Made by a program: the position numbers and the translations under genes. The notes beneath the pieces are model-generated. The model was not told the origin of the DNA. It saw only the letters and a program-made list of their open reading frames with translations, and ran no database searches. DNA of 20,492 bases from a virus. The stretch is from the IMG/VR virus record IMGVR_UViG_3300046532_004812, positions 1-20,492 of that record; one strand, 5' to 3'. Shown piece after piece: positions 7,172-14,372 of this stretch (positions are counted from its first letter, which is position 1; each line of letters starts with the position of its first letter).

Positions 7172-8111
7172 ATTTAAGTTTTTTTAGAATGTTTTTTAAT
7201 CTGGCTGTGGGGCTTATGTTTTTTAGATAGTAATCTCTGGCATTTTCGCTAATAAAATTAAGCAGCTTGCTATCATCTTTTATTTCTTTAAATTTTTCTA
7301 TATATAAATCTCTATAGTTTTGGCCTCCCTGAGCATCGTACCTCTGATGTCTTTGCATATCTGGTAGCCTATCTATTGAGATGTAGTGGACATTGGGTAT
7401 AAGTTCCGGCTGGTAGGAATGCACGTACTCTAGGCGCATTTTAGGAAGACCTATAGCCATATATTCTATATCCCTATGGCAAATTTCGTATCCGCCTCCC
7501 GATAAAGAAAGGCCGACTTTGTACTTTATGATTTCTTTAAGGTAATCATCTAGGCTCATTGGCCTTACTCTGTCATTGACTAGTGGGTGTTTTTGTAGCT
7601 CTACCTCATCCCCCCGTCCGGTGGTGCTCCTGAAATACATCTTGTCCGTAAAGTCTTGATCAAAAGGCAGAAGCCTTCTTTGTCTGTAGTAAAAGCTATA
7701 GTCACACTTAGGGTCAAATGTAAACAATATGCTGTCTTCTATTGTGAAGTTAAAGTCGTTGGATTTTAGAATCTCCGGAAAGCCCCAGTTTGCTTGACCG
7801 TGAACAGCTAGTAGTAGGTCGTTTTTATTATTTCTGGGAACTAATATCTTTCCCCAAGAGTCGGTCCTTATCTCGGAAAATGAAATGATTTTAAATGAAT
7901 CCTCTTTATCGTCATGTATGATTATTTCGCAGTCTGGAACAACACAGTCAAACTCTTTAATTTTAACTTCAGCATCCTTACCCTTCTGCCAGCCATAGCC
8001 CATATGGAGCTCTGCATTAAAGTTATCTTTAAGGAATAGGGCGAGTTCGATAATGAAGTCATGCGAGGTCCATATCGGGTTAATTGTTTTATTGAAATAA
8101 ACTTTAATCAT
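7152..8111 (-). CDS. Putative glycosyltransferase, GT-B-like, family uncertain
   Basis: A 319-aa protein that I judge to be a glycosyltransferase mainly from its C-terminal half. There VGLSLSGGGYEICHRDIEYMAIGLP, written here as positions about 223-247, followed by an R/E-rich strand and LIPNVHYISI, resembles the donor-binding region of GT-B enzymes such as the CAP10-like group, where a Glu contacts the nucleotide sugar. The N-terminal part (KVYFNKTINPIWTSHDF, then IIHDD) has no motif I can name. The start at 8111 leaves 11 nt after the upstream stop. The in-frame ATG at 8186 would add 25 residues that overlap the upstream gene and look unlike a protein start (basic, Arg-rich). The gene lies between another glycosyltransferase and the methyltransferase. 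Confidence 0.6.
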   Translation of the reverse strand: MIKVYFNKTINPIWTSHDFIIELALFLKDNFNAELHMGYGWQKGKDAEVKIKEFDCVVPDCEIIIHDDKEDSFKIISFSEIRTDSWGKILVPRNNKNDLLLAVHGQANWGFPEILKSNDFNFTIEDSILFTFDPKCDYSFYYRQRRLLPFDQDFTDKMYFRSTTGRGDEVELQKHPLVNDRVRPMSLDDYLKEIIKYKVGLSLSGGGYEICHRDIEYMAIGLPKMRLEYVHSYQPELIPNVHYISIDRLPDMQRHQRYDAQGGQNYRDLYIEKFKEIKDDSKLLNFISENARDYYLKNISPTARLKNILKKLKYEQLNT

Positions 8112-8122
8112 TTTGGGTCTTT

Positions 8123-8902
8123 TTACATTAGCTCTTCGGGTGGAAGGCTGCCAATGCCGGTAACGGGGCTCCCGAAAAAGTTGCACACGAACCCAAGGTT
8201 ATGAAGGTTCCAAAAATCAGTGTAATTTTCAATGCCCCATTTTCTCCTTTGATCATATGCAAAAAAAGTCATGTTTGCTTCCTGCATTGATATTGCTATT
8301 GGGTAGCCTATCCTGAAGGTTGTGTGACTCTTGGGTGTTAGTTTCTCGATTTTTTTCCAAGTTTCAATAAATTTATTTAGTTTGTCGCTAACTCTAAAAA
8401 CTAGATTGGTTTCCATGGGGATTGGGTATCGGGAGGGGGTCCAATTAAGGGGTTTGACAACTGGGTCCCAGTTTTTGTCGCCAGTAGCCTTTCCTATCCT
8501 GCAGAAAAAGCAATCCACGGCCTTCATGCTTTCGTGGTTGAAAAAGTTTTTGACTGTTTCGCTATCGAAATTTGAATTAGGGAAAGTGTCTACGTCGCAG
8601 TAAATTATGAATTTGGAATCAAAGGACATTAAAGCTTCATTGATGGCATGAAGCTTTATGTGCATCCATATGCTTTTGGTTCTTTCTGACTTAAGTATGT
8701 ATTTATCACCTACATCCACAAGTTTAACTCTTGCGTTATTTTGAAATTCAGAAAAGGATTCGACCTTATTGGTGAGTAAAACTATATTGTATGGTGTATT
8801 GTTAAGGGAGTGCTTTAAGAAATTAACCCCCCATTTTATGTAGCTTTTCTTGATACTTCCGAGACTAATAGCTGCAGAAGTTAATGTGACTTCTTGACTC
8901 AT
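8123..8902 (-). CDS. Putative GT-A glycosyltransferase with DVD motif
   Basis: A 259-aa protein with the layout of a GT-A nucleotide-sugar transferase. An N-terminal Rossmann-like strand (TLTSAAISLG), strand IVLLTNK and helix KLHAINEAL are followed by the metal-binding DxD at 103-105 in FIIYCDVDTFP. The C-terminal half has METNLVFRVS and a WKKIEKLT helix. It recalls GT8-like or other small capsule/LPS transferases, but I cannot place it in a numbered family. The gene begins 3 nt after the stop of the GlcNAc-transferase-like gene and ends 11 nt before the next glycosyltransferase, so it belongs to the same run. Donor and acceptor are unknown. Confidence 0.65.
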   Translation of the reverse strand: MSQEVTLTSAAISLGSIKKSYIKWGVNFLKHSLNNTPYNIVLLTNKVESFSEFQNNARVKLVDVGDKYILKSERTKSIWMHIKLHAINEALMSFDSKFIIYCDVDTFPNSNFDSETVKNFFNHESMKAVDCFFCRIGKATGDKNWDPVVKPLNWTPSRYPIPMETNLVFRVSDKLNKFIETWKKIEKLTPKSHTTFRIGYPIAISMQEANMTFFAYDQRRKWGIENYTDFWNLHNLGFVCNFFGSPVTGIGSLPPEELM

Positions 8903-8905
8903 TGG

Positions 8906-10165
8906 CTAAAGGGGAACTTTAATCTGATCACACCAATCTTCGCTCTTTGAGTGGGGCCATACAATACAGTGATCTGGCTTTTGCGGGCTATGGAATGTTT
9001 TCCATATTTTACAATATCCATCTGGGTCTGACTTCGCTCTTTTGACCTCGTCTTCATTTAAATCTTCCCTGAAAATTGTATTTCCATTTTCATCATGGAA
9101 TGCTACGACCCAAAAGTCATAATCGGTAAGGGGGACTTGGTCAAATCCGACATCGACACAATGCTTGAAGATGGGGTGAAATGAACTGTCATAGGTGGGG
9201 TCGGTTTGTTTGACGGGGTTGGGCGGATAGTGGAGGTTTGTGGTATATTCCTGAACAGACCTCCTCCTCATACTAACGCCGCTATACTCTTCGTAGTCCT
9301 CGATGGTTCTTTCTGTGCCCACGTCATAATCTTCAAAGTCAATATCTTTTTCCTCTCCATCCATTTCGAAGAATTTTCTATTCCTTAGATGTGACTTGGA
9401 ATTTTGAAACCCCCAAGTGGGATCATCGTCCCAGCACTTTCTTGGCCTATGGGACCTAGAGTATTCATGGTAAACCACTGGCTTGTGTGGGTGAAAGAGA
9501 TCGTACCCATGGGTGTAAGCTCGAACGGTTAGGTTAATTTCTTCTCCATGAAAAAGGTAATACGGGTCGTATATTACTTCTTTGCAAAATTTTCCATCGA
9601 CGAAGATCATGTGGCCACTAATGAAGCGAGATGGGACGGGAAACTTTTTGTCTTCCCAGTCTGGAATTAGGCCGGATTTAAAAAACAATGCCCCTTCTGG
9701 GGTAAACCTATCGAAGTCCATTTGGGTGGCATGATCAAACTTTTCGCCGGTCTGCTGAATGAAGGCTGGACAGTAGGTTGTTAATAGTGGTTTTTTGTGG
9801 CCCTCTTTCTTGAGGTCCTTAAGCATGCCAATCAGGGCAAGATCCCAGTCTTTAATGAACCGATGGTGGGAGTCCAGCTGGAGGGTATATGTTTCATTCT
9901 TATACTTTTTATTAAGTAGGTGCCTGACCCAGCATACGCCTTTTGTCTTCTGGTAGTCAACTTCCTCAAAATCCAAAGAAGCATGTTTGCTCTTTAACTT
10001 TTCGAAGTCTTTTTCTAAATTATAGTAATTATCTTCATTGCAAACTTGGTCAATTACCCCTACCCTTAGTTTGTTTTTACCGCTGGACTGGGAAACTAAA
10101 TCCTGAACTGTATTTGTTAGATCTGGATCTCTATAGGAGGCTATTTGTATATATATGCTAGACAT
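8906..10165 (-). CDS. GlcNAc-transferase (Skp1-type, PF11397-like), copy 2
   Basis: A 419-aa glycosyltransferase of the family that includes the eukaryotic Skp1 polypeptide GlcNAc-transferase. It opens with IYIQIASYRDPDL at 4-16, has GVCWVRH at 76-82 and the central LQLDSHHRF at 95-103 (Asp98, His100 as a DxH in place of DxD). FHGEE and GYDLFHPHKPVVYHEYSR follow. A further C-terminal region of about 100 residues ends in VWPHSKSEDW. Known relatives transfer GlcNAc to hydroxyproline on protein; whether this enzyme acts on protein is not shown. It is clearly paralogous to the gene directly upstream, which it overlaps by 8 nt, with GAGG 10 nt before its ATG. Sequence divergence between the two suggests different acceptors or linkage steps. 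Confidence 0.82.
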   Translation of the reverse strand: MSSIYIQIASYRDPDLTNTVQDLVSQSSGKNKLRVGVIDQVCNEDNYYNLEKDFEKLKSKHASLDFEEVDYQKTKGVCWVRHLLNKKYKNETYTLQLDSHHRFIKDWDLALIGMLKDLKKEGHKKPLLTTYCPAFIQQTGEKFDHATQMDFDRFTPEGALFFKSGLIPDWEDKKFPVPSRFISGHMIFVDGKFCKEVIYDPYYLFHGEEINLTVRAYTHGYDLFHPHKPVVYHEYSRSHRPRKCWDDDPTWGFQNSKSHLRNRKFFEMDGEEKDIDFEDYDVGTERTIEDYEEYSGVSMRRRSVQEYTTNLHYPPNPVKQTDPTYDSSFHPIFKHCVDVGFDQVPLTDYDFWVVAFHDENGNTIFREDLNEDEVKRAKSDPDGYCKIWKTFHSPQKPDHCIVWPHSKSEDWCDQIKVPL

Positions 10166-11420
10166 TTACCGGAACCTCGCCCTCAATGATATCCATCCAG
10201 TCCTTGGATTTGGAGTGCGGCCAAACAAGCCAAGTGTGTGGTAGTTCGGCGGTTTCAAATTCTCGCCACAACCTAACGAAATCGTCAGAAGGATTTCCAT
10301 TGAGAAGGTTTTTAACTTCGCCTTCACTCGCATCTAGCCGCACCATTTCTTCTCCATTCTTATCCTTGAAGGCAATAACCCACACATCATAATCCTCCTC
10401 AGTAAACGAGGGTTTGTGTATGTCAATGCAATACTTAAATTGGGATACGAAATTTTTAATATATTCAGATTTTGTTTTAAATGGGGTTGGGGGCTCTTTT
10501 CGGTCTAGGGTGTGCTTCTGAATTTTTCTGTCTTTAAATGATATGCCAGAATAGATTTCATAGTCAGATAAAGATCTAACCTTTCCGAGTCCATACTTAG
10601 GAAAGTGCTGTCTCTTGCACCCGTCCATTCCGAGGAGCTTTCTGTATCTAGTAAAGCTTTGCTTGTTGAGGTTGCTCCATTTAGATACATCGTCCCAGTG
10701 TCTTGCCTTGCCGTCCCTAGTATAGTGGTGCCAGACCCAAGGTCTATGAAGGTGAAATAGATCATAGCCACAAGTATATGCTCTAGCCGCTAGAGAACTT
10801 TCTTCTCCGTGAAAATAAAGCTTTGGGTCGTATGGAACCTCCTCGCAAAACTTACCTAAAGTAAAAATGAAATGGCCACTTGTGAATCGGGCTCTTTCTG
10901 GGGTTTGGTTATTGAAGTCTTGAATGCTTTCTGGGAATATAAAAATTGGGCCTTCGGGCATAAATCTATCAATATACATTCTCCATACATCATTCAGCCT
11001 ATCCTCATCCTCTTTTTCTGGATCATAAGAGGGGAGATAAGCCGTAAGGAGGGGTCTTTCGGATCCGGAATCAGAAAGATCCTTAAGGGTGTCTTTAAGC
11101 TTTTCGTCCCAGTTCTCTATGAATCTATGGTGGGAATCTAGTTGGAGATAATATTCTTCCCCGTCGTAAAGCTCTTGTATTTTATGTCTAGCGTGGCAAA
11201 CGCCAACGCTCTTACTGTACAGAGTTTCGAAAACCTTAAAGTTTTTTCTCTTCTTGTATTTACTTAAATCATCAAAGCTTTCGTCTGGGTGATACTGCCT
11301 TGATATTCCAAACACCAAATTTCTTGGATTCTTTGCATTTTTAATACAATTTTCTATTGTGGGGATGAGTTCGGGATCCCTGTAACTAGCTATTGAAATA
11401 AATATTTTATTCTTTTTCAT
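10158..11420 (-). CDS. GlcNAc-transferase (Skp1-type, PF11397-like), copy 1
   Basis: A 420-aa paralogue of the following gene, collinear over its whole length. Shared blocks are IASYRDPEL (10-18), GVCHARH (73-79), LQLDSHHRF (92-100; Asp95, His97), FHGEE (203-207), GYDLFHLHRP (218-227) followed by a His-rich HHY, DYDVWVIAF (343-351) and VWPHSKSKDW (399-408). The DxH motif and IASYRDP opening define the PF11397-like GT-A family. It starts 14 nt inside the end of uvsX, which ties the sugar cassette to the recombinase transcript. No signal peptide or membrane segment is seen, so it should act in the host cytoplasm. The acceptor is unknown: phage virion protein, host protein, glycan or modified DNA all remain possible. 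Confidence 0.83.
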   Translation of the reverse strand: MKKNKIFISIASYRDPELIPTIENCIKNAKNPRNLVFGISRQYHPDESFDDLSKYKKRKNFKVFETLYSKSVGVCHARHKIQELYDGEEYYLQLDSHHRFIENWDEKLKDTLKDLSDSGSERPLLTAYLPSYDPEKEDEDRLNDVWRMYIDRFMPEGPIFIFPESIQDFNNQTPERARFTSGHFIFTLGKFCEEVPYDPKLYFHGEESSLAARAYTCGYDLFHLHRPWVWHHYTRDGKARHWDDVSKWSNLNKQSFTRYRKLLGMDGCKRQHFPKYGLGKVRSLSDYEIYSGISFKDRKIQKHTLDRKEPPTPFKTKSEYIKNFVSQFKYCIDIHKPSFTEEDYDVWVIAFKDKNGEEMVRLDASEGEVKNLLNGNPSDDFVRLWREFETAELPHTWLVWPHSKSKDWMDIIEGEVPVNV

Positions 11421-12504
11421 TGTCGAAGATATTATTAATGGTATTATAAAAGAAATCCTTTAAGTTTCCATTCGATTCAATCAGATCAAGCAGTTTGTTG
11501 TCCCCCTGAATCTTATCTGGACACTCAATCTTATTCTCCGCAAGCTCTTTGAGTATATCTTCGTCGAAAGAAATCCATGCTCCTTTTTTTTCTATAAAAC
11601 CCCACAAATACATCATGTCAATTATTTCCTTCTCGAGCCAAATAGAGTTCCCGTCTGCCCTTCCATACCTAATGGGGTATCTAACTTGAGCTCCGGTTTT
11701 TTCGTTAATGCTTTTTCTGAACCTGACTTTACAGTAGTGGCCAATTGGGTTTCCTTTGTCCTCTATTTTTGAGGCTGCTGGATTCTGCCACATAATATCA
11801 TTGTTGTACCTTTCCTCAAATTCAAGAATAAAATTAGAGTAATGCTTGATTGCGTTGCCTCCAGCCTGCTTTACTTTTGGGCCTCCTCGTGAGGCATAGG
11901 GGTTAGAAGACACTTCTACCCTTACTTGAGATGTGAGTATCATCATGTGTCCCATTTTGGTTATGGGCAAAACCATTTTTTTGAGAAAAACTGAGGTAAC
12001 GAGAGCTCCCCCTGCAACCTGCTCGCTTTCATTGAAAGGTTTATCCATATCATTCATCCTGCATAGGGCATCGACGCTATCGACTATGAACATATACTTT
12101 TTCTTTTCTTCGTTATTAAAAACAAGATCTCTTATTAACTCAAACACTTTCTCAAATATATTACAATCGAGTACGAAAAACCTTTCTGGGTCAGTGTTAA
12201 CTCCTGACCTTTTAAGCATGTCCTTACTAAGTCTACCTTCAGACTTAACTATAACAACCATTCCGTTACCCTTGAAGTGATCTTGGAAACTTTTTGCGAC
12301 AGCTAGAGCGCAGCTAGTTTTACCTCCCTCGTTCACTCCGGTAAATCGATGAGCTCCAGCGGAAAACCCTCCTCCTAGAGCTAAATCTAAATTAAGACTT
12401 CCGCTGGATATCTTATACTCTTCTTCGTTAAAATTATTAAAGTGATACTTCTTGTTATCTTTGTCTAATAGGAATTTATTGATTTGATCTAATGTCTTAC
12501 TCAT
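11407..12504 (-). CDS. uvsX: UvsX/RecA-type recombinase
   Basis: A 365-aa strand-exchange ATPase that would load on single-stranded DNA and drive phage recombination and recombination-dependent replication. Motifs: Walker A GVNEGGKT at 56-63, a catalytic glutamate in VKSEGR (Glu89), Walker B YMFIVDSVDAL at 137-147 (Asp142), the L2-like loop TSQVRVEVSS at 191-200 and GGNAIKHYSNFILEF at 215-229, matching the RecA GGNALKFY segment. Length and motif spacing fit T4 UvsX-like proteins. The ATG overlaps the upstream 110-aa gene by 4 nt (ATGA) and has AGAGGG 8 nt before it, one of the few clear Shine-Dalgarno sequences here. T4 also has a glucosyltransferase gene near uvsX and gene 41, a layout this window echoes. 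Confidence 0.93.
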   Translation of the reverse strand: MSKTLDQINKFLLDKDNKKYHFNNFNEEEYKISSGSLNLDLALGGGFSAGAHRFTGVNEGGKTSCALAVAKSFQDHFKGNGMVVIVKSEGRLSKDMLKRSGVNTDPERFFVLDCNIFEKVFELIRDLVFNNEEKKKYMFIVDSVDALCRMNDMDKPFNESEQVAGGALVTSVFLKKMVLPITKMGHMMILTSQVRVEVSSNPYASRGGPKVKQAGGNAIKHYSNFILEFEERYNNDIMWQNPAASKIEDKGNPIGHYCKVRFRKSINEKTGAQVRYPIRYGRADGNSIWLEKEIIDMMYLWGFIEKKGAWISFDEDILKELAENKIECPDKIQGDNKLLDLIESNGNLKDFFYNTINNIFDNEKE

Positions 12505-12833
12505 GATAAAAGCCCTCTGATGGTTTTAAGTTTCTTTGTAATTTTTTTATCCTCTCCAGTCTTTTCCGAGAGGGTTATTGTTGGAGGCTCAGGTATCTTA
12601 TAATGGAACTCTTTGTACTTTTTTTCAAGTAAAGATTTGCCATAGTCGGATTGAAATATAATCATAGAGTCCCAGCCGTTGTTAAAATTAACTTTTTGCC
12701 AAAACCTGTCGTCGGGAAACTTTTCCATTAGTAGGTTAAGTATTTTATACTCCCTAGACCAGAATGGACCCTTAATTCTTGAGGGCGGAGTAATGAGTCT
12801 TAGTACTATTTCCTTCTTGTTTAATTTTGCCAC
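12501..12833 (-). CDS. Hypothetical protein upstream of uvsX, 110 aa, basic
   Basis: A small basic protein of unknown function with a GTG start at 12833; no ATG occurs in the first 34 codons. The N-terminus is lysine-rich (AKLNKKEIVLRL), followed by PPSRIKGPFWSREYKILNLLMEKFP, then a segment ending in SLLEKKYKEFHYKIPEP and a charged tail (EKTGEDKKITKK). No enzyme motif, zinc ligand set or membrane segment is visible. Its basic character and 4-nt overlap with uvsX suggest a DNA-metabolism helper, but this is inference. I recall similar small genes next to uvsX in other marine phages. A promoter-like element lies 5 nt before the start codon, so this gene may head the transcript carrying uvsX and the sugar cassette. 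Confidence 0.75.
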   Translation of the reverse strand: MAKLNKKEIVLRLITPPSRIKGPFWSREYKILNLLMEKFPDDRFWQKVNFNNGWDSMIIFQSDYGKSLLEKKYKEFHYKIPEPPTITLSEKTGEDKKITKKLKTIRGLLS

Positions 12834-12838
12834 AGCTT

Positions 12839-12867
12839 ATAGTAGCACAAAAAAGGTTTGGTGTAAA
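12839..12867 (-). promoter_or_regulatory. Sigma70-like promoter before the 110-aa/uvsX genes
   Basis: TTTACA (12867-12862), a 17-nt spacer and TACTAT (12844-12839) lie in the 35-nt gap after nrdB. The -10 box ends 5 nt before the GTG start, so a transcript beginning at the usual distance would be leaderless. The -35 box matches consensus at 5 of 6 positions and the -10 box at 4 of 6. Confidence 0.45.
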
Positions 12868-12868
12868 G

Positions 12869-13882
12869 TTAAAAATCATCTTCAAGAGACCCGCTTTGTT
12901 GGTACTCTCTAACTCTGCGCTCAAAAAAGTTACCCATAGCCTGAACGTCAACCACTTCGCCGAGCCAAGGGAATGGATTTTTGTCGCTGGGGAAGCGATA
13001 ATCTAAGCCTATTGACTCAAGTCGACGATTGCCTATGTAGTGCATGTAGTCCACAAACATATCGGCATTTAAGCCTAAGATTCCAGTGGGTAAAACATCA
13101 TGGGCATAAGTAATCTCAAGATCTACGGCTTTTTTCATGTGCTCTACAAATTCAGACTGCATGGATTGTGTCCAGATGGATGGATTTTGCTCTATAAGCG
13201 TGTTGATTAAGTAAACCCCAAAGGCAATATGGGAGGATTCATCTCTGAGTGTGTATTTAATTTGATCGGAAACTCCCTGAAGTTTATTTTGACGCCCTAG
13301 GGCTAGCAGCATTGCAAATCCGCTAAAAAAGAAGGTTCCTTCACACACTATATAGTATGTTAATAGGTTTCGGAGGATCTCTTGCTTTCCGGATTTATTG
13401 TGGGGGTTGAAATCCTGACGGCTAATGTCATTGGTTATTTCCATAAGAAAATCATCCTTAGCTTTGATGCTGGGGACGGTTTCGTATGCAGCAAAAACTT
13501 CCTCTATGTCGAGATCGAGACTGTCGCAAATATATACTACGGTAAGGTTGTGAAGGCTTTCTTCAAACGCTTGGCGAAGGAGATACTGGCGGCACTCAGC
13601 GTCATTAATAAATTTAAAGGCAGAAAGAATAAGGTTATTGCCAACCAGAGACTCACTTCCAGCAAAAAACCCAAGACAGCGTTTAACAAGTAGTTTTTCA
13701 TCATCAGTAATTTCGTTGTTTTTCCACTGCTTGATGTCTGCCTGCATTGAGATTTCGGTAGGCATCCAATTATTCGCGCAACTCTGGAGGAAAAGGTCCC
13801 ATGCATATTTATGCTTATGCGGAAGGATTCTATTTACGCCCGCAACGTTTTCAGTGAGAAGCTCTCCAGATTTTTCAGACAT
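12869..13882 (-). CDS. nrdB: Ribonucleotide reductase beta subunit, class Ic-like
   Basis: A 337-aa ferritin-like radical-generating subunit that, with NrdA, converts ribonucleotides to deoxyribonucleotides. All six metal ligands are visible: Glu77 (SESLVGNN), Glu108 and His111 (FEESLH), Glu181 (VCEGTFFF), Glu215 and His218 (RDESSH). The radical tyrosine, four residues after the first His in E. coli NrdB, is Val115 here. The protein follows the Chlamydia trachomatis class Ic pattern closely (CANNWMPTEI, RQYLLRQAFEE, VDLEI-YA, NPFPW), including a Tyr two residues further on (Tyr117). Class Ic enzymes use a Mn/Fe centre instead of a tyrosyl radical. The C-terminal Tyr327 and acidic tail EDDF fit radical transfer and docking to NrdA. 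It has its own promoter, about 2 kb from nrdA. Confidence 0.93.
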   Translation of the reverse strand: MSEKSGELLTENVAGVNRILPHKHKYAWDLFLQSCANNWMPTEISMQADIKQWKNNEITDDEKLLVKRCLGFFAGSESLVGNNLILSAFKFINDAECRQYLLRQAFEESLHNLTVVYICDSLDLDIEEVFAAYETVPSIKAKDDFLMEITNDISRQDFNPHNKSGKQEILRNLLTYYIVCEGTFFFSGFAMLLALGRQNKLQGVSDQIKYTLRDESSHIAFGVYLINTLIEQNPSIWTQSMQSEFVEHMKKAVDLEITYAHDVLPTGILGLNADMFVDYMHYIGNRRLESIGLDYRFPSDKNPFPWLGEVVDVQAMGNFFERRVREYQQSGSLEDDF

Positions 13883-13901
13883 GTTTTTTGTATAACGATA
13901 G

Positions 13902-13921
13902 TTTAATCAAAAAAGATTAAA
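13902..13921. repeat. AT-rich inverted repeat in the nrdB leader
   Basis: TTTAATC and GATTAAA form a perfect 7-bp inverted repeat around a 6-nt A-run (T-run on the minus strand). It lies between the nrdB -10 box and the ATG and overlaps the expected transcription start near 13917. It may be an operator; as RNA it would be only partly transcribed. Confidence 0.35.
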
Positions 13922-13923
13922 TC

Positions 13924-13952
13924 ATCTTAACATTAAATCAGGGGTTTGTCAA
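13924..13952 (-). promoter_or_regulatory. Sigma70-type promoter for nrdB
   Basis: Perfect TTGACA (13952-13947), a 17-nt spacer and TAAGAT (13929-13924). The -10 box, spacing and following ATTT match those upstream of nrdA. The TGA stop of the upstream 122-aa gene is embedded in the TTGACA box. The predicted 5' leader is about 35 nt. Confidence 0.65.
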
Positions 13953-14317
13953 GAGCAAACTGTAGTAATGGAAAAAGTTGCAGCGCCAGTTAAGCTAGAG
14001 CTGATGGACAGGCCGGTTGTGAGGTCAAGTGCGGTGGTTGGGCAAAAAGAAAATGATTCATGGCTTAAGGTTCCGTTTGCTGTAAACTTAAGAACCGTAG
14101 TTGATCCGTCCTTTATTGAAACAGAGTCTCCATCGGTAGCTCCTGATATAGTTAAATATACAGCAAAAAGGCCAATATTTGAGTTATGTAGGGCTCCGTC
14201 TACAGTAACATGGTGGTACTCTGTTGAAAAAGATTCCCTGTCTAGCAGGTCATTTGAGGTTAGTGGTCTCCAGTTATTGGTGAGTGAGTCCTTTAGGTGT
14301 AATTCTGAATTAGCCAT
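13949..14317 (-). CDS. Hypothetical protein, 122 aa, beta-rich, possibly structural
   Basis: An unrecognised protein. The N-terminal 35 residues are polar (LKDSLTNNWRPLTSNDLLDRE). From about residue 36 on it consists of short alternating strands rich in Thr, Ser, Val and Gly (VTVDGALHNSNIGLFAVYLTI, here residues about 37-57, then GDSVSIKDGSTTVLKFTANG and ATFSITTVC). This composition is typical of small beta-sandwich proteins such as phage decoration, neck or fibre-associated proteins, but no family is identified. A TATAATAG box lies 5 nt before the ATG with no -35 element, compatible with a late-type promoter and hence a virion role. The opposite strand has a 123-codon open frame over the same bases; I prefer this strand because every other gene is on it and the product looks folded. 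Confidence 0.6.
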   Translation of the reverse strand: MANSELHLKDSLTNNWRPLTSNDLLDRESFSTEYHHVTVDGALHNSNIGLFAVYLTISGATDGDSVSIKDGSTTVLKFTANGTLSHESFSFCPTTALDLTTGLSISSSLTGAATFSITTVCS

Positions 14318-14322
14318 ATACT

Positions 14323-14328
14323 ATTATA
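14323..14328 (-). promoter_or_regulatory. -10-like box TATAAT, 5 nt before the 122-aa gene
   Basis: AGTGTATAATAGTAT directly precedes the ATG. No -35 match is found 17 nt upstream, where the DNA is only T/A runs. The 20 nt up to and including the ATG match the corresponding gmd region at 16 of 20 positions by eye. Confidence 0.4.
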
Positions 14329-14372
14329 CACTAAAATAGGTTTTTTTAAATATTATTTTAATACAATTTTTA

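Noticed and set aside
8112-8186. 25-residue Arg-rich N-terminal extension of the glycosyltransferase ending at 7152
   Set aside because: It is read out of frame inside the upstream glycosyltransferase gene; the ATG at 8111 follows the upstream stop by 11 nt and starts with a normal beta strand.
13968-14339. Plus-strand open frame of 123 codons
   Set aside because: It is almost exactly antisense to the 122-aa minus-strand gene. All other genes are on the minus strand, and the minus product looks like a folded beta protein with a promoter-like box at its start.
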